Part shown: positions 25,426-34,154 of the stretch, piece after piece
Layout: each line of letters starts with the position of its first letter
Position numbering within the stretch: the first letter of the stretch is position 1
Source: Flavobacterium laiguense
GTDB taxonomy: Bacteria > Bacteroidota > Bacteroidia > Flavobacteriales > Flavobacteriaceae
Assembly: GCF_003097655.1 (NCBI RefSeq)
Contig: NZ_QCZH01000001.1
Coordinates: 558,001 to 622,000, forward strand
Reading direction: 5' to 3'
DNA length: 64,000 bases
Translations under genes and position numbers: made by a program
The notes under the pieces: generated by a model
The model's input: only the letters and a program-made list of their open reading frames with translations
What the model was told of the DNA's origin: nothing
Databases searched by the model: none

Positions 25426-26312
25426 TGAAGGTTAATTTCGGTTTGTAAAAAAGTTATAAATTGATTGAAATAGTCGGGTTGTGGCTTGTCTGTTCTTATA
25501 GCAATGAAATGTTTTCGCTTTAGACCTTTTTTCCCAATTTTAACGGCCTTTATAGAGCTGTTTTTTAAATATGGTTGCAAAGCCCATTTTGCCATAGACA
25601 TGACACCCATATCAGCCTTAACCATTTCGATTGATGCTTCGGTAAGGGGTAATGGCGTAACTTTTTTAGGTGTTATGTTAGCTGGAGCCAAAACCATTTG
25701 ATGTATGGTAACCGTTTCTAATGGCAGGGAGTGAATGATTAAATGTTCATTTGTAAAATCTTCGGCTACTACATATTTTTTAGTGGCCCAAGAATGATTT
25801 TCAGATACAACCATCACCACTTCATCTTGAAAAAGTTCAATGTATTTTATTTTATCATCTTTGATTTGGTCACTCACGATTCCAATATCAATTACATTAT
25901 CCAGTAGTTTTTGTAGCGGATAATGAGTGGCTTCGGTTACAATTTTCAATTCTACATTGGGATACAAATGATGAAACTGTTTTAAAACCGAAGGCAACCA
26001 ATGGTAACTAGAAAAGCATTCCGTGCTAATTCGGATTTCGCCAAATTCCCCATAAACCATTTGTTTGATTTGTAGTTCCGTTTCAGAGAGTTTATCTAGG
26101 ATCTCATTTGCAATTCCGTATACTTTCTCTCCCGCTTTGGTCAGTGTCAATTTTTTATTTGTTCTCAAAAACAGCTTTGTGCCTACTTGATATTCGGCTT
26201 CTTTGAGTTGATGACTTAAGGCCGATTGTGTCAAATGGAGTTTGTCAATTGCCTTTGTGATACTTCCTTCTTCGACAATCGCTTTTATCAATTTTAAATG
26301 TCTGATTTCCAT
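25422..26312 (-). CDS. LysR family transcriptional regulator
   Basis: About 296 residues from ATG 26312; the frame opens with GTG at 26330 but the ATG gives the canonical MEIRHLKLIKAIVEEGS. The helix-turn-helix is SITKAIDKLHLTQSALSHQLKEAE. The rest is a periplasmic-binding-like effector domain with the usual strands (VELKIVTEATHYPLQKLLD, IDIGIVSDQI). Sequence style recalls MetR-like regulators, not proven. It is divergent to a rhodanese gene, and the shared 146-bp region holds two inverted repeats, so the rhodanese is the probable target. Confidence 0.93.
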   Translation of the reverse strand: MEIRHLKLIKAIVEEGSITKAIDKLHLTQSALSHQLKEAEYQVGTKLFLRTNKKLTLTKAGEKVYGIANEILDKLSETELQIKQMVYGEFGEIRISTECFSSYHWLPSVLKQFHHLYPNVELKIVTEATHYPLQKLLDNVIDIGIVSDQIKDDKIKYIELFQDEVVMVVSENHSWATKKYVVAEDFTNEHLIIHSLPLETVTIHQMVLAPANITPKKVTPLPLTEASIEMVKADMGVMSMAKWALQPYLKNSSIKAVKIGKKGLKRKHFIAIRTDKPQPDYFNQFITFLQTEINLQ

Positions 26313-26345
26313 CTTGAGAATTATTTTCACAAAGGAACAAAATAT

Positions 26346-26361
26346 ATAGATGGCTATCTAT
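26346..26361. promoter_or_regulatory. Candidate LysR operator (inverted repeat 1)
   Basis: ATAGAT-GGCT-ATCTAT, a perfect 6-bp palindrome with T-N(x)-A character, 34 bp upstream of the LysR ATG. Confidence 0.45.
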
Positions 26362-26394
26362 GAAAAGAATTCATGCAATAGATGAATTCTTTTC
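26362..26394. promoter_or_regulatory. 13-bp inverted repeat 2 in the LysR/rhodanese gap
   Basis: GAAAAGAATTCAT and ATGAATTCTTTTC are perfect 13-bp arms around a 7-nt spacer, directly abutting repeat 1 and 26 bp before the rhodanese -7 box. Either a second operator or a transcript hairpin; lack of neighbours on this side argues against a terminator. Confidence 0.45.
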
Positions 26395-26419
26395 GTTTTT
26401 ATTGCAAATGAAGTTGTTT

Positions 26420-26427
26420 TACTTTTG
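26420..26427 (+). promoter_or_regulatory. -7 promoter box for the rhodanese gene
   Basis: TACTTTTG matches TAnnTTTG, 31 bp before the ATG. Confidence 0.45.
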
Positions 26428-26458
26428 AATTATTAAATAATCTAAAAAAACAGTTTAT

Positions 26459-26854
26459 ATGGAAGCTCAAATTAAACACTATAAAAACAAATTGGCATTT
26501 GAAATGGATACGTCCGATTTGTTTGATGCCTTGAACAATGGCCAAAAGGTAATTGTACTCGATGCCCGAAAAGCTTTCGGATTTGAGGCAGAACATATAC
26601 CCAATGCCATCAATATTCCGCATCGCGAAATGAGTGCAGAAACTACCAGTCATTTGGATAAAGACGTTTTATATGTTACGTATTGTGATGGAATAGGCTG
26701 CAATGCTTCTACAAAAGGTGCCTTGAACATGACCAAGTTGGGATTCAAAGTAAAAGAATTATTAGGAGGTATCGAGTGGTGGAAATTTGACGGATATGCT
26801 ACTGAGGGTACTCAAGGAAAAAAAGATGGAGCGAAATTTGAATGTGCTTGTTAA
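26459..26854 (+). CDS. Rhodanese-like domain protein
   Basis: 131 residues, a single rhodanese domain. VIVLDARKAFGFEAEHIPNAINIPHREM is the typical first half. The active-site loop is YCDGIGCNASTKGA with candidate persulfide Cys76 and a second Cys81; a third pair CAC ends the protein (ECAC). No signal peptide, so cytosolic sulfur transfer is expected. Divergent from the LysR gene and likely controlled by it. Confidence 0.9.
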   Translation: MEAQIKHYKNKLAFEMDTSDLFDALNNGQKVIVLDARKAFGFEAEHIPNAINIPHREMSAETTSHLDKDVLYVTYCDGIGCNASTKGALNMTKLGFKVKELLGGIEWWKFDGYATEGTQGKKDGAKFECAC

Positions 26855-26874
26855 TTAAATTGAACTTTTAAATT

Positions 26875-26903
26875 CTTTAAGGTCATAATTTATGACCTTA
26901 AAG
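26875..26903. terminator. Perfect 13-bp hairpin between convergent genes
   Basis: CTTTAAGGTCATA / TATGACCTTAAAG with 3-nt loop. There is no strong T-run on either strand, so terminator function is likely but not certain. Confidence 0.5.
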
Positions 26904-26930
26904 AAAAATCTATTCAGTATTACCTATAGC

Positions 26931-27455
26931 TCACACCCAGTCCTTTTTCAGAATGTGATACTCAAAGTGGGGAGTATTATTAAAATCCACAATGCCTATT
27001 TTGGTCGCACCAATTTTTGAAACTGCTTTTTGGGATCGGATGTTAGTGTCACCTATATGAAAAGCTATCGTATCTACGTGCTGGAAAGCATAATCAATAA
27101 GTAATTGTTTCATCGCTTTGTTGTGATTTCCTCCCCAGTATTTTTTTGCCAAAAAGGTAAAACCAATGGCAATTTTAGAATTTTCGGAATCAAAATCATA
27201 ATAACGGGTGCTGCCAATTAGTTTCTCTGTTGCTGAATCATAAACTAAAAATGCACTTTTAGACTCAACTGCACCATCAAAAAAAAGCTGAAACACCTCT
27301 TTTTGGTATCTGTTTTTTGCGGGGTGCTGTTCCCAGATTTCAGGGTCTGATGCTACTTCATAGAGCATTTCAAAATCACTTTCTTTGAGCGGAGTCATTA
27401 TTACTTGAGCGTTTTCTAATATCTTGGGCTGTAAATTAAATTTAGAATCAGGCAT
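26931..27455 (-). CDS. GNAT acetyltransferase (RimJ/RimL-like)
   Basis: 174 residues. The opening PKILENAQVIMTPLKESDFEMLYEVASDPEIWEQHP and the late GDTNIRSQKAVSKIGATKIG are typical of the RimJ/RimL subgroup, which modifies protein N-termini or small amines. The motif A region (FLAKKYWGGNHNKAMKQLLI) uses GGNHNK instead of the common GxGxG/A pattern. It reads into the convergent hairpin. Fifteen bases separate it from the M28 peptidase stop's upstream side; the M28 gene lies beyond on the same strand, so a transcript could cover both. Confidence 0.88.
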   Translation of the reverse strand: MPDSKFNLQPKILENAQVIMTPLKESDFEMLYEVASDPEIWEQHPAKNRYQKEVFQLFFDGAVESKSAFLVYDSATEKLIGSTRYYDFDSENSKIAIGFTFLAKKYWGGNHNKAMKQLLIDYAFQHVDTIAFHIGDTNIRSQKAVSKIGATKIGIVDFNNTPHFEYHILKKDWV

Positions 27456-27469
27456 AAATTGTTGTTTTG

Positions 27470-29869
27470 TTAAAGTCCATTTTGTTTTACTTGCAGACTG
27501 TCTTTGGCGATTACCGGTTGTACTAATTTAGGATTAACAACTGGTGAAACAACAGGCGCAACCACTTTCGGTGTTGGTTTTATTTTTTGTCTAATGACCA
27601 CCGCATCATTCAAAACAAAAGGCGTTGGCATCATCCAGTCTTCCCTATGATTCATGGCAAAAATTGGATTGGTCATTAAATCAAAAGAACTTTCCATCAC
27701 ATCCATATCCAGTACAGTCGATCTGTTTAGTGTAAATTGTAATACCAACGGTTCGTTGTTGACTACATAATAACTCAATAGTTTTTTTCCGTTTCTTTCT
27801 AGCTCGGTTCCTTTTTGACCCAAAGGAATTGCCCCGTTAGCTTTGAAATTGAAAAACGTCATAATTTCATCGGCAAAAATATCATAGCGATTGACCTTTC
27901 TGTTTGGGGTAATTTTTATCTTCAAATATTTTTTGAATCCTACCACACTGTCTTGTAGAAAAGTAATGGTTGGTTTCGCGATCCCTTTGTTGGGAGCTTC
28001 GGCGGCATATGTGAATTCTGACTGGTATTTACTAAACAACTTCAAATCATTCCATGTTTTTGCTTGTTTTGGATTTTCACCCAAATAGCCTTTTGACCAA
28101 GAATCCAGATTGGTGTCATAAGTGACCCAATTGGCTTTGTTGGTATCGGCATTATAGAGATATACCAAACTATTCGATTTTGCTTTGCCATGCTCATATC
28201 CTGAATTATACTGGGCTTTTACCAAAAAGACTATCGCAATTATAAACAGCATTAAAGACCAGCTTCCTTTTTTTGTGAAAGCCCCAAAAATTGGCAAGAG
28301 TAAAGTAAATGTCAAAACAGTCAAAATTGCACTACCAAACAATACTTTCAATCCTAAACCTACAGGAAACATTTGGATAAACGGAGCAATGATCAACAAG
28401 GCGGGAATCCCGCAAATGAGGTTTACAATCCAATTGGACCTTTGACTAAACACAAAAACCGCAAAAGCAACCAGTCCAAAATAGACAGGAATAATCAAGA
28501 ATCCTGCGCCTGGCAAACTGTTGGCAAGAAATCCATTCAGCACAATCCAAAATAACAGCGGAATCACATAATGGTTCATCGTCACTTTTGGTTTGGAAGC
28601 AATCTGATAAAAGAAAAAACAAATTGAAAGGCTTAAGAATACAAAGGCAGCAATATAATCGTGTCCATTATAGGTAAACCCGTTAAGTAAATCATTGTAT
28701 TGCGGATTGATCCACAGTAATGCTTTCCAACCGTAATAGGTAATCAATCCCGTAAAAATCAAAGCACCCAAAAACGGGAAAAACCCTTTCATGATTTCAT
28801 TCAATTTTAGCATCTTTTTGGCTTTGCCCAGAAAAACTAAAATGATTAGCAAACCTACGGCTATTAGCGTCATTGGCAGTACCCAAGCAAAAGGATAGCT
28901 GATGAAAGAAAATGGAATGGTAAAGTAAACGTAGTCTTCGGTTGCAGCAGTATTGTCTAAATTTGCATTCGAAAAATAATTCAGCAACGGCATCAAATAC
29001 GAACCTTGATGTTTCAATGTGCTTTTGTCCAAATGCGCTACATCATCCTGAGCGGTATGGTAATTAAAATGACTGTCTATAAAAGCAAAATTAAATCCTT
29101 GAATATTGCCTTGCTCTCTAAAAACCGTTAAGTCGGTGTCATTGGGCAGCATTTTGTAAATGCTATACATCAACGAATTCGAAACTGGATACTCAGCGCC
29201 CGCTTTGGCAAATTCCTTAACCAAACCCGCATTTCCTTTGTTGGTTTCCATCAACATATAACTCGGTCCCGAAGAGCCACGGGCTTCAAAATTCAATACT
29301 AATCCCACTTCTTTTGCCCATTGGTGTTCGGTGATAAAAAGCGCAGCACCATTCAAACCCAATTCCTCTGCATCGGTAAACAGAATAATGATGTCGTTTT
29401 GGTGTTTGGTTTTAGCATTCAAAAAAGCACGAACGCCTTCTAGTATCGTAGCCACGCCAGAAGCGTCGTCACTTGCCCCATGAGAAAATGAATGCGGTGC
29501 GCTGTCATAATGAGAGAGTAGGAGCAATGCTTTGCCACCTTCAGTCCCTTTTATGCGGCACATAATATTTTTAGACTTTACAAGATTCCCCCAATCACTC
29601 AGCGTAAAGCCTTCCTGAACGGTTGTTTGTAATCCTAGTTTTTGAAGTTCTTTAATAATATAATTGGCCACCACTTCGTGGTTTTGGGTGCCTACATAAT
29701 GCGGTTGTTTGGCAATCGCTTTTATATGATCCAGAGCCCGTGAGGTCGAAAACTCAGTAACTTTTTTGTTTTCATCTGCCGACCAAGAAGGCATCATAGT
29801 TACAAATAGGAATCCCAAAATCAACAAGATAGAGGCGACAACAATAATAGAAGAGAAATTTTTTTTCAT
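27470..29869 (-). CDS. M28 family metallopeptidase with C-terminal membrane domain
   Basis: 799 residues. N-terminal membrane anchor (SIIVVASILLILGFLFVTM), then a zinc aminopeptidase domain (~45-310): LLLSHYDSAPHS and HGASDDASGVATILEG give His and Asp ligands, LFTDAEELGLNGA the Glu pair, NFEARGSSGPS and HTAQDDVAHLD the last ligands. Residues ~320-560 carry eight or so membrane helices, then a ~230-residue soluble beta-rich domain and a Pro/Val tail. This is the Fxna/ERMP1-like arrangement of membrane M28 enzymes. Cleaves peptides on the periplasmic side. The zinc-ribbon gene lies 11 bp upstream (same strand). Confidence 0.92.
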   Translation of the reverse strand: MKKNFSSIIVVASILLILGFLFVTMMPSWSADENKKVTEFSTSRALDHIKAIAKQPHYVGTQNHEVVANYIIKELQKLGLQTTVQEGFTLSDWGNLVKSKNIMCRIKGTEGGKALLLLSHYDSAPHSFSHGASDDASGVATILEGVRAFLNAKTKHQNDIIILFTDAEELGLNGAALFITEHQWAKEVGLVLNFEARGSSGPSYMLMETNKGNAGLVKEFAKAGAEYPVSNSLMYSIYKMLPNDTDLTVFREQGNIQGFNFAFIDSHFNYHTAQDDVAHLDKSTLKHQGSYLMPLLNYFSNANLDNTAATEDYVYFTIPFSFISYPFAWVLPMTLIAVGLLIILVFLGKAKKMLKLNEIMKGFFPFLGALIFTGLITYYGWKALLWINPQYNDLLNGFTYNGHDYIAAFVFLSLSICFFFYQIASKPKVTMNHYVIPLLFWIVLNGFLANSLPGAGFLIIPVYFGLVAFAVFVFSQRSNWIVNLICGIPALLIIAPFIQMFPVGLGLKVLFGSAILTVLTFTLLLPIFGAFTKKGSWSLMLFIIAIVFLVKAQYNSGYEHGKAKSNSLVYLYNADTNKANWVTYDTNLDSWSKGYLGENPKQAKTWNDLKLFSKYQSEFTYAAEAPNKGIAKPTITFLQDSVVGFKKYLKIKITPNRKVNRYDIFADEIMTFFNFKANGAIPLGQKGTELERNGKKLLSYYVVNNEPLVLQFTLNRSTVLDMDVMESSFDLMTNPIFAMNHREDWMMPTPFVLNDAVVIRQKIKPTPKVVAPVVSPVVNPKLVQPVIAKDSLQVKQNGL

Positions 29870-29880
29870 TATTTGGGGTA

Positions 29881-30234
29881 TTAAATATCTTTTTTAACTA
29901 GCATATAAAAATCATTATCCAAAACCATATAGCCTTGGTCGTACAGGAAATAGTAGGTATTTCCGGACTTGGTATTCAAAATATTGGTAAAAAACTCAAA
30001 GTCAAAACCCTTGCTCATCAACTTGGCTCGCGTTGTTTTCGATTTTCCGTCGGCATTCGCATTCAGTTCCGACAAAATTCGGTAATTTTTACGCAATTTG
30101 TTATTGATATTGCGCATATAATTAGTGCTATCCTTATTTATTTTGTTGTTGTAGGCATTCCGGCAACCATCGCTACAGAATTTCTTGTCTTCGCGACCTA
30201 CAATGGGATCTCCACATTCGAGGCAGGTTTTCAT
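29881..30234 (-). CDS. Small zinc-ribbon protein (DUF2116-like)
   Basis: 117 residues. The N-terminus KTCLECGDPIVGREDKKFCS-DGCR has a CxxC...CxxxC treble-clef/zinc ribbon; the next ~60 residues are basic and helical (NKLRKNYRILSEL, KSKTTRAKLMSKGF), then YFLYDQGYMVLD. Such proteins occur in many Bacteroidota and have no assigned role; nucleic-acid or protein binding is inferred. It precedes the M28 peptidase gene by 11 bp and is probably in the same transcript. Confidence 0.8.
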   Translation of the reverse strand: MKTCLECGDPIVGREDKKFCSDGCRNAYNNKINKDSTNYMRNINNKLRKNYRILSELNANADGKSKTTRAKLMSKGFDFEFFTNILNTKSGNTYYFLYDQGYMVLDNDFYMLVKKDI

Positions 30235-30370
30235 AATATCATCGTTTTAAATTCAACATTATTTCTTTTTTTTTCGGAGCCAAATAATAGGCTTTATTTG
30301 TGGGTATGGGTTCCTGCTTTACTCATAGTTTATATTTAAAAATTTGTTTTCGGGAATATAAATATTTCGC

Positions 30371-30420
30371 CTTTATCTCTCCGCTGCGTTACGAGGATAT
30401 AGGCTCTATCAGGGCTAATT
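30371..30420 (+). repeat. Decayed copy of the dispersed structured element (copy D)
   Basis: Retains GAGGATAT and CTCTATCAGGGCTAATT, matching the right half of the element, and CTCTCCG from the left half; the central hairpin and the CCTG arm are missing. It is the only recognisable thing in the 300-bp gap 30235-30534. Confidence 0.4.
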
Positions 30421-30534
30421 AGGATTTATGGTTTTAGAATCAAAGAATTCATTTGGTAGATTAAACATTTCAATTTTATTCTTGTTTACATAATTTATAA
30501 AAATAAGAATGAAATAGTCCATTATAGATTTTGA

Positions 30535-31122
30535 TCATTTTACACCAATAATTTCTCTAAATACTTCGGCAAGTTCAAGTCTTTGTTCTTTGATTTTTTG
30601 AGCTGATTTTATTTCTTCAAATCTCCATTGTTTAACAATACTTTCATCACTGCTTATATTTTTATTTTCACTTGTTTTTGCAGTAATCATTTTACTTGTT
30701 AGAGCTAAGCAATCATTTAGTGAATTAATTATTTTTTCGCAAAGTTCGTGTTTCAAGTAGAGTCTATTCTTTTCAAGAAACTCTCTCGTTTCTTGATATT
30801 TTTTAGCAGCCATTTTTTCAGGGGTTATGTCTTTAGATTGCCATTTATCTAATTCATTTTGAACTGCAATTAAAGATAGCATACTCTCAAGGTTAAATAA
30901 TGACACATATAATTCCTTTATTATTGTTCCTCTTTCTTCGTGAAGTTTAGAATATTTAACTTGATGTTCAATTTTATGGATCTCAATTTTATTTTTCTGG
31001 GTTTCTAAAAAAACTTCTGAGCTTTTGCCTATTATAATTTTGCCTAAATAAATAATAATTCCTCCTGCAGTTAAGCCACCAATACTGATTTGGAATAGGT
31101 ATTTTACTAATTCATCCCCCAT
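30535..31122 (-). CDS. Hypothetical membrane-anchored coiled-coil protein
   Basis: 195 residues, no family recognised. One N-terminal membrane helix (ISIGGLTAGGIIIYLGKIII), then a charged helical body starting FLETQKNKIEIHKIEHQVKYSKLHEERG. The topology suggests an inner-membrane anchor with a cytosolic helical domain. Neighbours do not indicate a function; it is isolated by gaps of ~290-300 bp on both sides, which fits an acquired single gene. Confidence 0.7.
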   Translation of the reverse strand: MGDELVKYLFQISIGGLTAGGIIIYLGKIIIGKSSEVFLETQKNKIEIHKIEHQVKYSKLHEERGTIIKELYVSLFNLESMLSLIAVQNELDKWQSKDITPEKMAAKKYQETREFLEKNRLYLKHELCEKIINSLNDCLALTSKMITAKTSENKNISSDESIVKQWRFEEIKSAQKIKEQRLELAEVFREIIGVK

Positions 31123-31331
31123 GATTTTTGTTGTTGTTAATTTTAAAGAGTCTAGATTTGATTATAAATTATGTTTCTATTGCGCGAATTAAAAATCTTT
31201 GAATCAATCAAATATACTCAAAAAAATCCATTTACAAACGGTTACAAATAATTACAACCGAAAGTAAGTAGTTAGCAACCGAATAACTTTTGGAAGCCGT
31301 CGCATCTTTGCCTTGTCGAAATGAAACAAAG

Positions 31332-31367
31332 CAATGTCAATAGCAATGTCAATTTCAATGACAATAA
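31332..31367 (+). repeat. 12-bp tandem repeat upstream of ssb
   Basis: Three units CAATGTCAATAG, CAATGTCAATTT, CAATGACAATAA. The same family occurs after the exonuclease III gene (59987-60016). The rest of the gap 31123-31409 contains GCATCTTTG and TTTTGG near 31288-31310, a possible promoter for ssb. Confidence 0.6.
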
Positions 31368-31409
31368 AAAAAATAATTTATACACACTAACATTTAAATT
31401 TTACACGCC

Positions 31410-31733
31410 ATGAAAAACAGAGTACAATTAATCGGAAACGCAGGAAATGACCCTATAATCAAATCTTTTGAGGGAGGAAAAAAATTAGCCAATTTGACTA
31501 TCGCCACTAACGACAGTTACAAAAATGACAAAGGAGAACGAGTAGACCAAACCGAATGGCACACTGTGGTTGCCTGGGGAAAAACTGCCGAGATTATTGA
31601 AAAATTCGTAACCAAAGGCAAACAAATTGCCATAGACGGAAAACTAACCCACCGTAGCTACGAGGATAAGAACGGTGAAAAACGATACATCACCGAAGTG
31701 GTGGTTAGCGAGATTATGCTACTAGGGAAGTAG
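31410..31733 (+). CDS. ssb: Short single-stranded DNA-binding protein
   Basis: 107 residues, an OB-fold only: MKNRVQLIGNAGNDPIIKSF, LANLTIATNDSYKN, TEWHTVVAWGKTAEIIEKFV, GKLTHRSYEDKNGEKRYITE. It ends ...IMLLGK and has no acidic tail, unlike the normal ~150-residue SSB whose tip recruits replication and repair proteins. It is therefore probably an accessory SSB paralogue, with the main ssb elsewhere in the genome. Monocistronic; terminator at 31751. Confidence 0.93.
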   Translation: MKNRVQLIGNAGNDPIIKSFEGGKKLANLTIATNDSYKNDKGERVDQTEWHTVVAWGKTAEIIEKFVTKGKQIAIDGKLTHRSYEDKNGEKRYITEVVVSEIMLLGK

Positions 31734-31750
31734 GTTTAAGTTTTTTCCAT

Positions 31751-31784
31751 AAAAAAAAAGAGTCCCGCGGGACTCTTTTTTTAC
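31751..31784. terminator. Bidirectional terminator
   Basis: A-run, the perfect palindrome GAGTCCCGCGGGACTC, T-run. Serves ssb (plus) and the small Cys-protein gene (minus). Confidence 0.88.
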
Positions 31785-31789
31785 TCTAT

Positions 31790-31969
31790 TTATAAATGGT
31801 TGTTTTTTTTCTTGCGCAAATCAAACATCGGGCAACGATCACAACGACGATCCTCCCCTTTTTTATATTTTTCACAACATTTTGATTTGAGTTTTTTTGC
31901 TGTCTTAATATTTTCAGGATGTTTTTTTTTGTCTTTTTTCTTTTCCTTTTTTTTATCTTTTTTACTCAT
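31790..31969 (-). CDS. Small Lys-rich Cys protein
   Basis: 59 residues, missed by length filters. Lys-rich N-terminus (MSKKDKKKEKKKDKKKHPEN), then KSKCCEKYKKGEDRRCDRCP and MFDLRKKK. The four Cys (CC...CxxC) suggest a zinc knuckle, and the positive charge suggests nucleic-acid binding. ATG start and TAA stop are clean, the terminator at 31751 lies just after the stop, and codon use fits its neighbours, so I consider it real. The longer plus-strand ORF across it is spurious. It lies downstream of ferritin by 60 bp on the same strand, in a possible ferritin transcript. Confidence 0.75.
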   Translation of the reverse strand: MSKKDKKKEKKKDKKKHPENIKTAKKLKSKCCEKYKKGEDRRCDRCPMFDLRKKKNNHL

Positions 31970-32029
31970 TTGGCAAAAGATTAATAGTAGGATAAATATG
32001 CTTTAGACACTAAATAAAATTTAGCTAAT

Positions 32030-32542
32030 TTATGCTTTTGGGCCAGAACGATTAACCGTTAGCTGCTGAATGTCTCGGTCAAAAAGATACAATCCTCCTT
32101 TGTCGTCGCCAATCAAGTTGATTTTGTCCAAAATTGATTTGGCTGTTGCTTCTTCTTCAATTTGCTCTGCTACATACCATTGCAGGAAATTATGAGTGGC
32201 GTAATCTTTTTCTTCAAACGTAATATGTACCAACTCATTGATAGAGTCCGAAACAAAAATTTCATGTTTGTATAGTTCTTCAAACATTCCTTTGAAGGTT
32301 TCGTATGTTGTTTTTGGGGCTTTCAAGTCGGTAACTTGAGAATGGCCGCCACGTTCGTTTACGTATTTGATCAATTTAAGCATGTGCAAACGCTCCTCAT
32401 CCGATTGAGCGTACATAAACTGTGCGATTCCCTCCAGTCCATTTACCTCGGCCCAACAAGCCATGGATAAATAGGTTTGAGAAGATTCTGCTTCTATACG
32501 AATTTGTTTGTTTAGTGCTGTTTCAATATTTTTTAATAGCAT
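32030..32542 (-). CDS. ftnA: Non-haem bacterial ferritin
   Basis: 170 residues with the four-helix ferritin pattern. The ferroxidase ligands are visible: RIEAESSQTYLSMACWAE (Glu ~17), QSDEERLHMLKL (Glu, His ~50-53), and EEKDYATHNFLQWYVAEQIEEEATAK (Glu and Gln of helices C-D). It stores iron as ferric mineral in the cytosol and limits Fenton chemistry; it complements the feo and Nramp uptake genes of this window. ATG start with no upstream in-frame alternative. Length is normal. Confidence 0.95.
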   Translation of the reverse strand: MLLKNIETALNKQIRIEAESSQTYLSMACWAEVNGLEGIAQFMYAQSDEERLHMLKLIKYVNERGGHSQVTDLKAPKTTYETFKGMFEELYKHEIFVSDSINELVHITFEEKDYATHNFLQWYVAEQIEEEATAKSILDKINLIGDDKGGLYLFDRDIQQLTVNRSGPKA

Positions 32543-32661
32543 GGCGTTTAGTTTTTAGTAAAGTTAAAAAAAAATATTCACGGATGTCTTTTTTTGAATA
32601 AAAGCTTTTCTATAGCAGTACAATTTTACGGAACATCAGGATTTATAAAGTGGAATCAGGG

Positions 32662-34074
32662 TTAAAACGAAGGGTCAAATCCATCAGTAAACTTACGCAT
32701 AATGTATTGTTTGGCATACATATCATAATACCCGAAAATATAATAGTTTTTGAATCGGATAGTGCTTCCCAAAGAAACTTCGGTATGTTCATTCGTGAAA
32801 CGAGATATAAAATCTATGGCAAGAGGCTCTTGCTCTTGTTTGGTTTGTTGTAGTTTTTTATCGAATATGCTTTCAAAGTAAACCGTTGTCGGTCCTGCAT
32901 TGTTTAGTAAATCATAAGCGACATCTGTAGAATTTGCATCAACTGCAGCATTTATTCTTCTCGAAAGATCCGCATAATTGCTCTGGGGGTCACTTGTACC
33001 TCCCAATGTGACCAAGATAGTTTTGGGTGTTTTATATACCGTTAATCCGGTATTCATATACAATAGTCGTTGCAGAAACTTGGCTGTGTTTTTTACTTCT
33101 CTTGGTTTTTGATTGTCAATCTGAATGTATAGAGGAGAATTTTTAAAGGTAATAGTGTCGGTTTTTGAAACTTGATGGTTTTTGATGATTTCTTTCGATC
33201 TATAGTCTTTTATTTCTAGCAATAGCTCATCGTCATTAGAATTAAGTTGGTATATTTTATTTTCATGATAAAAAGAATTGGCTAACCCAATTTGCTTTTT
33301 TGTAGCGGGTTGTAGAAACTTTTTTTCTTGAATTTCAAAAGTGCTTAAGTCAATATCGAATACCTGCGTTTCATTAAAATTATGGTCTAAAGTGAGCAGC
33401 AGTCTGTTTTTCAACACATACAATTTGGTTTTTTGAGTCCCTTTAAACAACGGATTGAACTGATTGGTTTCTATTTTTTCAATAGGGCAAACTTCTAAGA
33501 TCTGATTCAATGTTAAAGGTTTTGTATTTCTGTTTTGAAATTTAAAGGAAGAGAAATCCAGTGTTTTTTCTTCTTTTTTTCCGTTTTTAAAAACATACAG
33601 TACCAATTTTTGTTCTAAATCTTTTTGTGAAAGAATATAAAAGGTGTTGTTTTCCTGAAATTGGGTTACAATCGATTCATTAGAAAAAGAAAGGTAATAA
33701 TTATAAACAGCGGTGGTTTTGGTGTTCAAATCATATTGAACGGCCATCATTTTTTTTAAATTCTCGGATGACCAATAAAGCGTTGGGTTTTCCTCGTCAT
33801 TGAAACTGTAACCAGTCAATAGTTTATAGTCTAAATCGGGACGTGCTTGCGTATATTGATTGGACAGAAATAAAGCGCTATTGTATTTTAATATTGTAAC
33901 GGTTTCTTTGTCGGATGCAAATACAAAGAGATCGTGTGTATTGGTGTTTTCGGCATTTAGGATTTGCTTGTATTCTTTTGATTTTTTTAGTTCTAATGGA
34001 TAGCTAGTCAATACCGTTTGGCTAAAAAGCAGGGAATTTTGTATTAGAATCAAAAAAGCGATTAATTTTTTCAT
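32662..34074 (-). CDS. Exported hypothetical protein
   Basis: 470 residues. Signal peptide MKKLIAFLILIQNSLLFSQ. The mature part is beta-rich with repeated blocks of roughly 40-50 residues (LFVFASDKETVTILKYN, LYWSSENLKKMMAVQYDL, KLYVLKNRLLLTLDHNFN), suggesting a propeller-like domain, then an alpha-helical portion with LSRRINAAVDANSTDVAYDLL. No catalytic motif is seen and I do not recognise the family. Envelope location is likely. Monocistronic; a ~80-bp gap separates it from the CAT-like gene. Confidence 0.75.
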   Translation of the reverse strand: MKKLIAFLILIQNSLLFSQTVLTSYPLELKKSKEYKQILNAENTNTHDLFVFASDKETVTILKYNSALFLSNQYTQARPDLDYKLLTGYSFNDEENPTLYWSSENLKKMMAVQYDLNTKTTAVYNYYLSFSNESIVTQFQENNTFYILSQKDLEQKLVLYVFKNGKKEEKTLDFSSFKFQNRNTKPLTLNQILEVCPIEKIETNQFNPLFKGTQKTKLYVLKNRLLLTLDHNFNETQVFDIDLSTFEIQEKKFLQPATKKQIGLANSFYHENKIYQLNSNDDELLLEIKDYRSKEIIKNHQVSKTDTITFKNSPLYIQIDNQKPREVKNTAKFLQRLLYMNTGLTVYKTPKTILVTLGGTSDPQSNYADLSRRINAAVDANSTDVAYDLLNNAGPTTVYFESIFDKKLQQTKQEQEPLAIDFISRFTNEHTEVSLGSTIRFKNYYIFGYYDMYAKQYIMRKFTDGFDPSF

Positions 34075-34154
34075 TGTGTTCTTTGCTTTTGGACTAAAAT
34101 GAATTGGGTTAAAGCGAGGCCAAAAAAACGGATTCCATTTTAGATCAATTGTAT

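Noticed and set aside
31800..32006. 68-residue plus-strand ORF
   Set aside because: Antisense to the small Lys-rich Cys protein; Phe-rich complement of poly-Lys codons.
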